NCBI GenBank assembly: GCA_037113605.1
Contig: CM073731.1
Location: 14,444,928 to 14,508,927 of the forward strand
Length of the DNA stretch: 64,000 bases
From: Calophaca sinica
Lineage: Eukaryota; Streptophyta; Magnoliopsida; Fabales; Fabaceae
Reading direction: 5' to 3'
Shown here: one piece after another, positions 10,441 to 21,490 of the stretch
Layout: each line of letters starts with the position of its first letter
Numbering within the stretch: position 1 is the stretch's first letter
The notes under the pieces: model-generated
Told to the model about the DNA's origin: nothing
Databases searched by the model: none
What the model saw: only the letters and a program-made list of their open reading frames with translations
Position numbers and translations under genes: made by a program

Positions 10441-10841
10441 GGGTGTGTTTGGTTGGGGTGTTTTGGAGGGGAGGGGAGGGGATATTTTAAATTATGTTTG
10501 TTTGGTTCAATTTTTTTAATGAGAGGAGAGGGGAGGGGAGGGGAGCAAAATCCCTCCTAAGCCAATTTTGGCTCCCCTCCCAAAGTGGGGGGTTTTGGAG
10601 GGGAGGGGAGGGGAGATTAAATTATTTAAAATAAAATTACTGAAATATCCTTATATATAATATAATATAAAACACTATAAGGATATACCAGTAAATTAAA
10701 TCCTTTTCTTCATTAAAATCTCTTCCCTTCCCTCCTGAACCAAACAAGCAAAGGCTTCCCTCTCCTTCCCTCCCCTCCTCTCAACCAAACACAAAATCAA
10801 AGTAAATCCTCTCCCTCCCTTTATTTGAACCAAACGGATCC
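10441..10841. mobile_element. Tourist-like MITE (PIF/Harbinger type)
   Basis: 401 bp non-coding element flanked by TTA duplications (10438-10440, 10842-10844). The ends are imperfect inverted repeats (GGGTGTGTTTGG left; GGATCCGTTTGG right when reversed). The left half has three TTTGGAGGGGAGGGGAGGGG-like blocks and the right half C/T-rich counterparts, so the single strand could fold back. The third G-block is a G-quadruplex candidate. Confidence 0.65.
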
Positions 10842-11977
10842 TTAAGAAATTGCTTTAATGAGGCAGTAATGATAATTAAAAAAGTTTCAATTTAATTCTC
10901 TTATTAAAATAATTTGTACGATATTAAATTTATGAAATTTATATGATCATGTTAAACTTATTATTGATTATGTAGGTAAATAAATTTTTTATTTTGAATG
11001 TTTTATTCAGAAAAGTGTTACAGTAAAAATACTTTTACACAGATTGTATTAAGTATCATCGAATTACTGTAAAAATACTTGTTTTTCCTAAAAAAAGAGT
11101 AGATTTCAAAAAAAAAATATTTTTTAAAAAACATTTTGAATATGTAGACAATTAACTAATATTAATTAAAAGCTCAGTGGGGTTGTGTATTACGAAAATT
11201 ATATTTAACTTTTTACCGGTGCAAAACTGTATGATTCCATAGCGGTGTCAAAATTCTACTTATCTATACCTTATCAAATTAATGTCTATAGATTTTTTAA
11301 ATGTTGACAAAATTTTCCAGTTTTCTATAATGTTTTATGCTTTCTGTCAAGAAAATATAATGTTTTATATTTTTAATTAATTTCGAAATAAATAAGACAT
11401 GTTAGAGATATGTCAATAAAAATTAGTTATAGTGCCACCATTGCCTTCAATGAATTAAAGTCCGAATGAAAAGTTAAATATTTTTATTATTCTTTACTCT
11501 AACAAAAGTATAAGAGTCCATTTGTTAATTTGTTTGGGATTTTTTTTTCTTAATAAAGTTATTTTCTTAAAATCAGTTATTTAATCTTTTGGAAATATTT
11601 AAATATTTTTTTGAGAATAAAAATATTAAAATAATCAATTTTACTTGTCTTGAAATGTTATCATTCGTAATTCTTAATAATCTCATAAAACTTCTTATCA
11701 AAAAAAAATCTCATAAAACTTCCAAAGAAATAGCAACTTTTTTTTTTGACAGGTAAAGAAATAGCAACTTGTTTAGATGATATAATTTTTATTTTCATTT
11801 TAAACAAACAATTCCTAAGTTAGATTCTTTGGTTATAAAATTGTCAAATAATGCATATTTTCAAATACTGATTAAGAAATTATCAATAAATTAAATAATA
11901 GTATAAAGAAACACTAAGAAATTATTAGTTCTAAAATAAATAAAAATAAAAAATTATACCACACTAAATATTTATAA
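10842..11977. other. AT-rich intergenic sequence
   Basis: No ORF, repeat ends or RNA gene recognised. It separates the Tourist-like MITE from MULE B. Confidence 0.5.
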
Positions 11978-12132
11978 GACTAAATTACACTTTTGGTCCC
12001 TTAACTTTATTTTAGGTTTCGTTTTGGTCCCTTAACTATTATTTGTTCCGTTTGGGTCCCTTAATTCTACAACGTTTCGCCACGTTAATCCTTTCCGTGA
12101 AATGCTTCTCTAACGCCGTTCGTATTTGCCTA
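11978..12132 (+). repeat. Left terminal inverted repeat of MULE B
   Basis: Pairs with 25586-25732. It contains repeated TTTTGGTCCCTTAACT blocks and ends in CGTTCGTATTTGCCTA. The right copy has a 7 bp deletion and scattered substitutions. Confidence 0.85.
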
Positions 12133-12328
12133 TGGGACATTGATGTGGCATTATTTGTCTTCTATGTGGCATTAGGGTGTTTGATGTGGCATTACACAGA
12201 GGGAAAATCCAAAGGCTGAGGGAGTAGAGGGACAACGACGAACAAAATGCTAACGAAATGCAGATGCTAGGGTTTGGGAGACAAAGAACATCGCTCGTGA
12301 CATCGTAGATTGGGGAGAAAGCTTGCTC

Positions 12329-13183
12329 ATGAAATCGTCTTCTACATTTGAAGGTATGAAGATTTTGCCCTAATTTTTCTTTCTGTAAAGGTGTGAGATC
12401 GTTTTTTGGGTTTTTCTGGGTTATGACGACATCGATGATGGGGTTTCGTCTGTGTGTTATTTAATTAGGTGTTGGTTGTTTGTGTGCTGGAAATGACCAT
12501 ATGGAGGGCTATTTTGAGTGTGTAGTGCACCATGGGGGCTATTTTGACACAGTGGATCATTCGAGCTATATTGGGGAGGTGTCAACTTGGAGTTGTGATC
12601 CGAATAAGTGGTCTTACTGGGAGGTGCTAGACATATTGAGGGAAATAGGGTATCCATAGGTCATTAGTATGTGGTATCATGACCCAAATGAGAAGGAGGT
12701 GAATGGGTTGAAGTTGATGACAGGCGATAAAGGTGCAATTGAGATGACTAACATAGCAAAGGCTCATGGGAATGTGCATCTGTTTGTGCTACATCCATTG
12801 TCACAGCCTGATATAGTGGAAGAACCCAATCAGAAAGATGGGCTTGAGATTCTTGAGGTTATTGAGATTGTTGATGATAATGGGCCTGAGAAAGAGGTAA
12901 ATGGGCCTGAGAATGAGGTAAATGAACCTGTTGAGGTTAATAAATGCAATGATGACAATGCTGGGGAAGCAGGGCCTGAGAAGGAGGTAAATGGGCCTAT
13001 TGAGGATAATGGGCCTGTTCAGGTTAATGGACCTAATGATGACAATATTGGATCAGAGAAGATTGTTGAGGATAATGGGCCTATTGGTGATTGTGGACCT
13101 ACTGAGAAAGATGGGACTAATGGAGAAGATGTCACTGCTGAGGAGAATGGGCTTACTAATACGTATGGGCCTATTGTTGAGGA
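12329..13183 (+). pseudogene. MULE B transposase, 5' exons (PB1-like domain and acidic repeat)
   Basis: Exon 1 probably runs 12329-12353 (MKSSSTFEG), an intron 12354-12468 follows, and exon 2 starts at 12469. Exon 2 encodes a PB1-like domain found at the N-terminus of many plant MULE transposases (GYFECVVHHGGYFDTV, WSYWEVLDILREIGYP), interrupted by a TAG at 12657-12659. It resumes at 12669 (MWYHDPNEKE...) and runs into Asn-Gly-Pro-rich acidic repeats. The gene is then split at 13183 by the copia element and continues at 21491. The same TAG is present in copy A. Confidence 0.75.
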
Positions 13184-14795
13184 TGTTGGGAAATCTTGAG
13201 ACAGAGTTTTAAAAATTCTTTTAAAATCAATCTCAAGAGCGGAAAATTCCCTTGCCAAGATCACTTAGAACTACGAGAATCACAGGGATGTTGTGTTTAC
13301 CTCTTGAAGCGTGCTTTCTCAATCACCAAGCATTGCAAGCGGGCAACACCTCTACTCAGTCCACGCGAGCAATATCTGGAGCCAGGTGCGTCGGTGCTAG
13401 CAGACGGCTTAGAAGGAGAGCTCTGACCAACACATCTCATGTGCCTCAAGTGATCATCATGTAATGGGGGGAGCTCATGTCCTATTTATAGGCACATTAG
13501 CAATTGCTATTCGCACCCCTCAAAATTAGTCTTGCACCTCCCACATCAGGACTTGTACACTACAAGCCTATTTTCATGTCTTATTTAATTAAATCATATT
13601 TAATTAAATACATCATCAATTAATTAAATCATATTTAATTAATCAACTATTACTATTTATTAATTAAATCATATTTAATTAATAAATCATTACCATTAAT
13701 TAATTAAATCATATTTAATTAATAAATCATTGACTAAATTAAATCATATTTAATTTAATCAATTATTGACATGAATTAAATCACATTTAATTTATTTGCT
13801 CCGAATATCCACTTTATGCGTGTGACCCTATAGGTTCCCACTGAGTTGACAATGATATTAAACATTATATTAATATCCAATATTTAAGATAATATCAAAT
13901 ATCATAAACAAAGGAGCGGCATCTAGCAATGCATCATCAAGCTACCCAACCCATGAGAATATCGATGATCCGATCAGAACCTTAATGTAACCAAAATCAT
14001 TGTGAAGCCAATGTCCCTTCGTCCATATGTCTTGATTAAACACGAGGCATAAATTTGTCATCCTCGTTAAGTCCAATCATGTGTTCCTCGATCTCCAAGT
14101 AGACGCATAATCACAAGATGAGCCTAATATCCCATATTGGCCCATCTCGGCGTGGCCACGCATATTTTCACGTCCTACTCTATCGAGAGGCCCGAGACAC
14201 TACTCCTGTTATGTAGGAGGGACGAATCCTGTCTACATCACTCACACCCCTCAACATGATTCATTGTAGGCCCAAATAATACCTTTATGATCATCCTATT
14301 ACGGATGACGTTTGATAGCATTAAAACATACAACTCCTCATGTAGGAATCGTAGTGACTTCAAGTCAAAGGACTACTTCACTATGGTCACCATGAGGAGC
14401 GCCTATGACATTTACATAACTATTATGAAGCGTCCTCATAGTGGGTCAATCCAGTATAAATATTACTCCTAATATTTATACTTGTGTGCCGACTTGATAT
14501 CGCATATTCATGACCCGTGAGATGTGGTCATCAGTCTACCCACACAATAGTCTCTATGTATTATTGCCGTCCTAGTTAACAATAATACTTTGACTATGGA
14601 TATTTTAAGAATAGTGTTCTATAGTTCAAGGACTTTATGTTCCATTGAACGAACCATATATTCTAAGGACTTTATTATGCTACACACTAATAACATAATA
14701 AATGATGCCTTTACATATATTAAATATATAATTAAAGTCATGATACAAATAATAATCTATACGAAATAGATTGGCCACTAGGGCTTACACCAACA
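13184..14795 (-). repeat. LTR (3' LTR of the antisense copia)
   Basis: Matches 19862-21490. It contains several ATTTAATTAAATCATATTTAATTAA-type repeats (about 13590-13790), short AT-rich direct repeats within the LTR. It differs from the other LTR by a ~27 bp replacement near 14644 and few substitutions. Confidence 0.92.
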
Positions 14796-14819
14796 ATCTC
14801 CCACTAGCACTAGTGCCAA

Positions 14820-17760
14820 TCGAGCATCAGTTCAACACTCATCAAACTAGTGTGAGTGTCAAGCTACTATTGAGCAAGAGACTCCTTTAGCGGATTGTTT
14901 CGTGTTATCATTCTGTGCATCTTCACATCTCTATCATCTATCGATTTTGATGGAAGCGCCTAAGTATATGTTTAGATCACTAGTGAGATCAAGTTTCCTT
15001 AGCTTACATGATTACTCCATCATCATCACAACGAGATCAATGGAGTTCGCATAGTTAGGAACTACGCCAAGTTCAAAAGAACCTTTCCTTTTTTTTGTGT
15101 GATCAAAACAGCCTTCTAATCACATTAGAGGCGGCTATATACTCGACCTCTGTAAGAGAAATAGACTCTGTCCCCAACCTGGAACTCTTCAAGCTCACAG
15201 TGCCACCATATAAGCAAAACACAAATCCAGACTGCGACCTGGAATTACTTTTATTGGTTTGGAAGTAGCATCAGTGTAACTACTTACAACGATCTCTTCT
15301 TAACCATCATCTGTCAAGAATATATCCTTAGTCCTTTTTTAGGTACTCAAGGATGTTCTTGGCTGTGGTCCAGTGACCTTCACTTGGATTAGATTGGTAC
15401 ATGTTAATCACGCTCAAAGCATACAAGACATCTAGTCGAGTACATATCATTGCGTATATATACTTCGACCTTAGGCCAAGTAACTTCAGCAATCTATCTG
15501 TATAGATCCCGATTCCTAACACTTAGGAAGTCTCACATAAGTCCTTCATCAAGAAACATTTCCCAACTATGCTTTTACGCTTTGTAGGGAAATCATTTTT
15601 GATGAGCAATATGTTGTCCACATATAGGACTAGAAATCAATAATAATCCCACTAACTATTGTATATACACAAGCTCATTTTCGTTCTTGATGAATCCCAC
15701 TGTCCAACAGTCTCATCAAAACGAAGATTCTAGTTTTTGAAAGCTTGCTCAAATCCATAAAAGGATCTTCAACAAGTAGAATCTTAATGGATTTAAGCAT
15801 CGTGATTGGGAGAAGGTCTCACCACAGTCTATACTATGGATTTGCATGAAACCTTTCACGACAAATCACACCTTAAAGCTATTCACAATACCATCCATGC
15901 CAGTCTTCTATTAAAGACCCACTTGCACCCTATGGGTTTTGCCCATTGGGGTGACTCCATCAAGTCCAACCTTGTTGGTTCACATGGACTCCATCTTAGA
16001 TTATATGGCTCCAAGCCACCTCTCAGAATCTGGGCCAACTATGGCATCTAAGTAGGTCATAGGTTCATTTCGATCCATGAGCAGCACATAACCTTCTTGA
16101 GTCAGGAGAAGTCCATGTCTCTCAAGTTGGTGATGTGACCTGTTAGATCTACATAGATCTTGTGTAACTTGGATCGGTGACTCATCCACAACACTTGTGA
16201 AATTGATTCATGATCCATTATAGGCAAGCAAAGTTCTACATTTCTCCGACTGGCTCCTTTGGAGATGAACTCCTTTAAGGAATACTCCAGTTTTCGCGAC
16301 AAACTCTTTGTCCTTGGAGACATTGTAGAAACAGTATCCCTTAGTTTCCTAAAGATACTCCACAGAGTACATTTATTCATTTTGGGTTCAAGTTTATCAA
16401 ATAATCTTGATAAGCCAAATCTTCATAAATGTCACATTTAGCTTTCAAGCCCTTCCATATCACATATGGAGCGTTTTTACTGCCTCAGATGGAATGTAGT
16501 TAAGGGCGAGAAACAGTTGTATATAAAGTGTACTCCAGAAAGTGTCATAAAGTTTTGACTGACTCATCATTGATCGGACCATGTCTGACAAGGTATGATT
16601 TAGATAGTCAACAAACTCTTGGATTTAGTATTTACCATCACGATCCAATCGTATGGTCTTAATACTCTTGCCAATGTGGTTCTGCACTTCATCCATTGAC
16701 TCTTTGAACTCTTCAAAGATTCCCGATTTGTATTTCATAAGATACACAAATCATTAGTTACTGTAGTCAACAATAAACCCAATGAAGTTCGAAAACCTAC
16801 CTTTTGCAAACTTGTTTAGTGGTCCATATACATCTCATGTATCATGCCAAAAGATTACTAGTCTTTTCACCACGATTGGTGATTGGAGCTTAGTCGTCTT
16901 TTCCAATAAGCAAGAATTATAGACCTCAAATGATTCATAATCGAATGAGTCTAAGAATCCATTGTAATGGAACTTAGAATTGTGTTTCTTACTTATTTGG
17001 CCTAAACATTAATGCCTAGGTATATAAAAATCAAATCACTTGATTTGACCTTATTCGCATTTATGTCATAGATGGACAACTTGAGATCAACGACACGTGT
17101 ACGTGTCTTTCAAGATCTCCAACATTGAAAACATCAGTTGAATAAATGGAACAACAATTGTCCTTTTATTACAACATAAAATCCTTTCTTGTCCACTCAA
17201 GAAATGGAAGTGATGTTACCATCAATAGTTGGAACTTAATAACACTTATTTAGCTCCCAGACAACCCTTGTCTTCTATGACAAAATACCCGAAGAAGAAG
17301 TCCAACTTCCTTTCTTCAACTTATACTCTTTCTAGTACACGTGGCATTTCTTCCAATTTTCCTATCCAATCAGATTGGAAGCAAGTGCCTTCCTTAGCAA
17401 TCTTTGTATATCATCTTCAAGGCAGAAGTACTAAGCTTGAACTTGTTCTTACCCATGTGCTACTCCTTGATAGCAGACTTTAGGCATTTCCCTCCATGAC
17501 CGTTAACATGGTATATTCTTTCTGACTCTGACCATCCAGCAACTCTTGCAGAATTAAGTCAGCTGCCACTCTTGGCAAAATGGGATCCCAGCTTTAACAG
17601 GTTCTTAGAGTGCCCAATAGTATGAAGCACATAAGGACCCACTGGGTTACCCTCTACCATCTTATAGTTGAAAATGGGACACGAAGGCTCAAACCTTTCA
17701 TGACTTGTTTGCTCTTGGCAGAGTATCATGAGATGAATGATCATATCATACACCTCCGTG
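14820..17760 (-). pseudogene. Decayed copia gag-pol of the nested element
   Basis: On the minus strand, 17753-17559 resembles copia Gag (FEPSCPIFNYKMVEGNPVGPYVL, NLLKLG). 16380-16102 resembles the integrase-RT linker (LEYSLKEFISKGASRRNVEL). 16189-16001 resembles the start of RT (EPMTYLDAI, SERWLGAI). 15522-15328 resembles RT-RNase H (YAMICTRLDVLYALSV, GHWTTAKNILEYLKK). The pieces are in different frames with many stops and there is no long ORF, so the element could not supply its own enzymes. Confidence 0.7.
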
Positions 17761-19071
17761 ATTATAAGTATCCTACATCCAAGACATCGACTTAATGCTT
17801 CTCATAAGCATCCCTTTCGATCCTGGTAGGAGCAAGTTGCTCAGGAATTGTTCGCTTGGGAACATACAACTCTTTCTCGTGCTTGAGGACGCTCCTCAAA
17901 TTCATGTACCAATCCAAAAAATAAAATTTGGATTTCTTGTCCTTCATAAGGACAAATCGCAGTAATAAATAGTGTTTAATGCCATGGCGATATCAATTAC
18001 AGAAATATATAGAATTTAAGTATCATGAACTTAACATATTTAATAGGACTATATTAAATATGCTCCCACTATTTTACTCAAATCAATGACCCTCAGCATT
18101 GACTCAGAAAATCCCGTTGGAAGATTTTCTAGTGAGACCAAGATCCATATTTCACCTTGTCCTGGGTCAGCTTTGGCTGATCACCCAGAACTTGGTTATT
18201 TAGGTAGGAAACTCATATCCAATTGCATCCCCATACAACTCTTGGATCAGTTGGGTGGATAACTCTTTATCCCAATTTATCATATAAATTGATGTCCAAC
18301 TCTTGCCTCTGAGCCATTTCAATCCTATTGAATCTACTCAGTTAAGTCAAACCCAATGGTTGGCAAGCGGCTATTTCACCTATCACATCTCACCGAGATA
18401 AAATGAGGTGCTCAGCTTTGGCATGACCCACACTCATTTGATCAAGGCCTTGATGAGTGCCACGCATCAGAAGACATATATAACTTAATATTTAAATTGA
18501 GGGATTTTTAATTAGGTGATCTCACCGGCGTTGTATCATATACAATGCGTCTCTCAACATACTTGGCATACATGCTTACACATATTCAACTAACATATTA
18601 AATATACAAGGCATACATGCTAGCACAGGTTTAAATATTTTATTTAAATCATACATCACACGTCATATATTTCATGCATCTCATACATAAACATATAACG
18701 CGATAAACATACATCTCATACATTTCATGCATCACATACACAAACATACGAGATTTGATTTTATGATTATGACCTCCTAATATGCGAGAATTTAAATATC
18801 TAAACTATTACAATTCTTCGACCCACGAGCAAGCTTCCTAAGCTCCCACTGGCATCCGCGTATGGTGTCCCTTTCTTCAACTCTTGAAGAAATTTTATTT
18901 TAAATAAAAGTACAAATAAATAAATCAATAAAAATGTAACGACACACAGGTCGTATTTAAAAATAAATAAATCACGACATGCAGGTCGTATTTACCAAAA
19001 ATAAATAAATACAATAACCAAGGCCATAACCATAAATAAATCGTACACGTGTTTAAAATTATTTAACAATA

Positions 19072-19105
<34 letters not shown>

Positions 19106-19861
19106 TTTTATTATTATTATTATTATTATTATTGTTATTATTATCTTTAAATAAATTTAAATTTATAATATAAAAATAATTCAATTTTGAAATCAATTCA
19201 CGAATCCTCATAACAAAATCTCATACTATGCTTAAAAAACAACATTTTCTTACGTAAAAGGAATTTGTGAATTTGGTCTCAAAAGCCTTTTGCAATCAGT
19301 TGCATCCTTTTTCCTTAATAGGAAATTAATTCACGTGTGTAGATCAAATCAGTCAGTTACGTACCAACAATTCAATCATATTAAAAGCCAATTAAAAATA
19401 GCCAATCAATCGAATGATTTTAATCCATGAATTCATGAATTCATAAATTCATGTTTTAATGTTGTACGCGTTATAAACTTTTCAAAACACAAGGTGAGAC
19501 AGTAGTCTTTTTCTTTGAAAATCAAAAGAAAACTATTGAGACCAGTGGTATGCATTTCTGCTCTTAGTATCACCGTCACACGGCCAATGAAGATACCGCA
19601 AAAACAATATCAATATACGCATAAATCAAAAACTAAGGAACAACTACGAGATATAACGCATAACCGAATATGTACTTATCGAATCATAAAATTCAAGCAA
19701 TTGAATATAGCGTATATACACAAAACAAGAACCTCATGATTCTCACAAAAGACAACATGCATATCGTATGAATCAAATTCAAAAACAGTAAAACATGTTT
19801 TCAAGCACGGCAAATAAGCATACAGGATTCAAGGTATCTAAGACCAAGTCTCTGATACCAC
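17761..19861 (-). other. 5' leader region of nested copia, with hairpin microsatellite
   Basis: Between gag and the primer site; no domain recognised. At about 19070-19142 an (AAT)n run is followed directly by an (ATT)n run, making a self-complementary stretch. The primer binding site is at about 19842-19860. Confidence 0.55.
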
Positions 19862-21490
19862 TGTTGGGAAATCTTGACACAGAGTTTTAAAAATTCTTTT
19901 AAAATCAATCTCAAGAGCGGAAAATTCCCTTGCCAAGATCACTTAGAACTACGAGAATCACAGGGATGTTGTGTTTACCTCTTGAAGCGTGCTTTCTCAA
20001 TCACCAAGCATTGCAAGCGGGCAACACCTCTACTCAGTCCACGCGAGCAATATCTGGAGCCAGGAGCGTCGGTGCTAGCAGACGGCTTAGAAGGAGAGCT
20101 CTGACCAACACATCTCATGTGCCTCAAGTGATCATCATGTAATGAGGGGAGCTCATGTCCTATTTATAGGCACATTAGCAATTGCTATTCGCACCCCTCA
20201 AAATTAGTCTTGCACCTCCCACATCAGGACTTGTACACTACAAGCCTATTTTCATGTCTTATTTAATTAAATCATATTTAATTAAATACATCATCAATTA
20301 ATTAAATCATATTTAATTAATCAACTATTACTATTTATTAATTAAATCATATTTAATTAATAAATCATTACCATTAATTAATTAAATCATATTTAATTAA
20401 TAAATCATTGACTAAATTAAATCATATTTAATTTAATCAATTATTGACATGAATTAAATCACATTTAATTTATTTGCTCCGAATATCCACTCTATGCGTG
20501 TGACCCTGTAGGTTCCCACTGAGTTGACAATGATATTAAACATTATATTAATATCCAATATTTAAGATAATATCAAATATCATAAACAGTGAGCGGCATC
20601 TAGCAATGCATCACTGCTACCCAACCCATGAGAATATCGATGATCCGATCAGAACCTTAATGTAACCAAAATCATTGTGAAGCCAATGTCCCTTCGTCCA
20701 TATGTCTTGATTAAACACGAGGCATAAATTTGTCATCCTCGTTAAGTCCAATCATGTGTTCCTCGATCTCCAAGTAGACGCATAATCACAAGATGAGCCT
20801 AATATCCCATATTGGCCCATCTCGGCGTGGCCACGCATATTTTCACGTCCTACTCTATCGAGAGGCCCGAGACACTACTCCTGTTATGTAGGAGGGACGA
20901 ATCCTGTCTACATCACTCACACCCCTCAACATGATTCATTGTAGGCCCAAATAATACCTTTATGATCATCCTATTACGGATGACGTTTGATAGCATTAAA
21001 ACATACAACTCCTCATGTAGGAATCGTAGTGACTTCAAGTCAAAGGACTACTTCACTATGGTCACCATGAGGAGCGCCTATGACATTTACATAACTATTA
21101 TGAAGCGTCCTCATAGTGGGTCAATCCAGTATAAATATTACTCCTAATATTTATACTTGTGTGTCGACTTGATATCGCATATTCATGACCCGTGAGATGT
21201 GGTCATCAGTCTACCCACACAATAGTCTCTATGTATTATTGCCGTCCTAGTTAACAATAATACTTTGACTATGGATATTTTAAGAATAGTGTTCTATAGT
21301 TCAATGAGGTCTCACGATCAAATCATATTTGATGTTCCATTGAACGAACCATCTATTCTAAGGACTTTATTATGCTACACACTAATAACATAATAAATGA
21401 TGCCTTTACATATATTAAATATATAATTAAAGTCATGATACAAATAATAATCTATACGAAATAGATTGGCCACTAGGGCTTACACCAACA
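19862..21490 (-). repeat. LTR (5' LTR of the antisense copia)
   Basis: Nearly identical to 13184-14795. It starts TGTTGGGAAATC and ends CACCAACA and is followed by the GAGGA target duplication. As the 5' LTR in element orientation it would carry the promoter firing towards lower coordinates. Confidence 0.92.

Larger units (their letters stand above)
13184..21490 (-). mobile_element. Copia LTR retrotransposon inserted in MULE B (antisense)
   Basis: 8307 bp, flanked by a perfect 5 bp duplication GAGGA (13179-13183, 21491-21495). LTRs are 1612 and 1629 bp, start TGTTGG and end CCAACA. Orientation is minus: a tRNA-Met primer site (reverse of TCTGATACCA, 19851-19860) abuts the right LTR, and a purine tract (reverse of ATCTCCCACTAGCAC, 14796-14810) abuts the left LTR. 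By eye the LTRs differ at only about eight to ten bases plus three small indels. The internal pol is badly decayed. Confidence 0.93.

Noticed and set aside
15806..16051. Plus-strand ORF inside the nested copia
   Set aside because: Antisense to decayed pol; no similarity that I can recognise.
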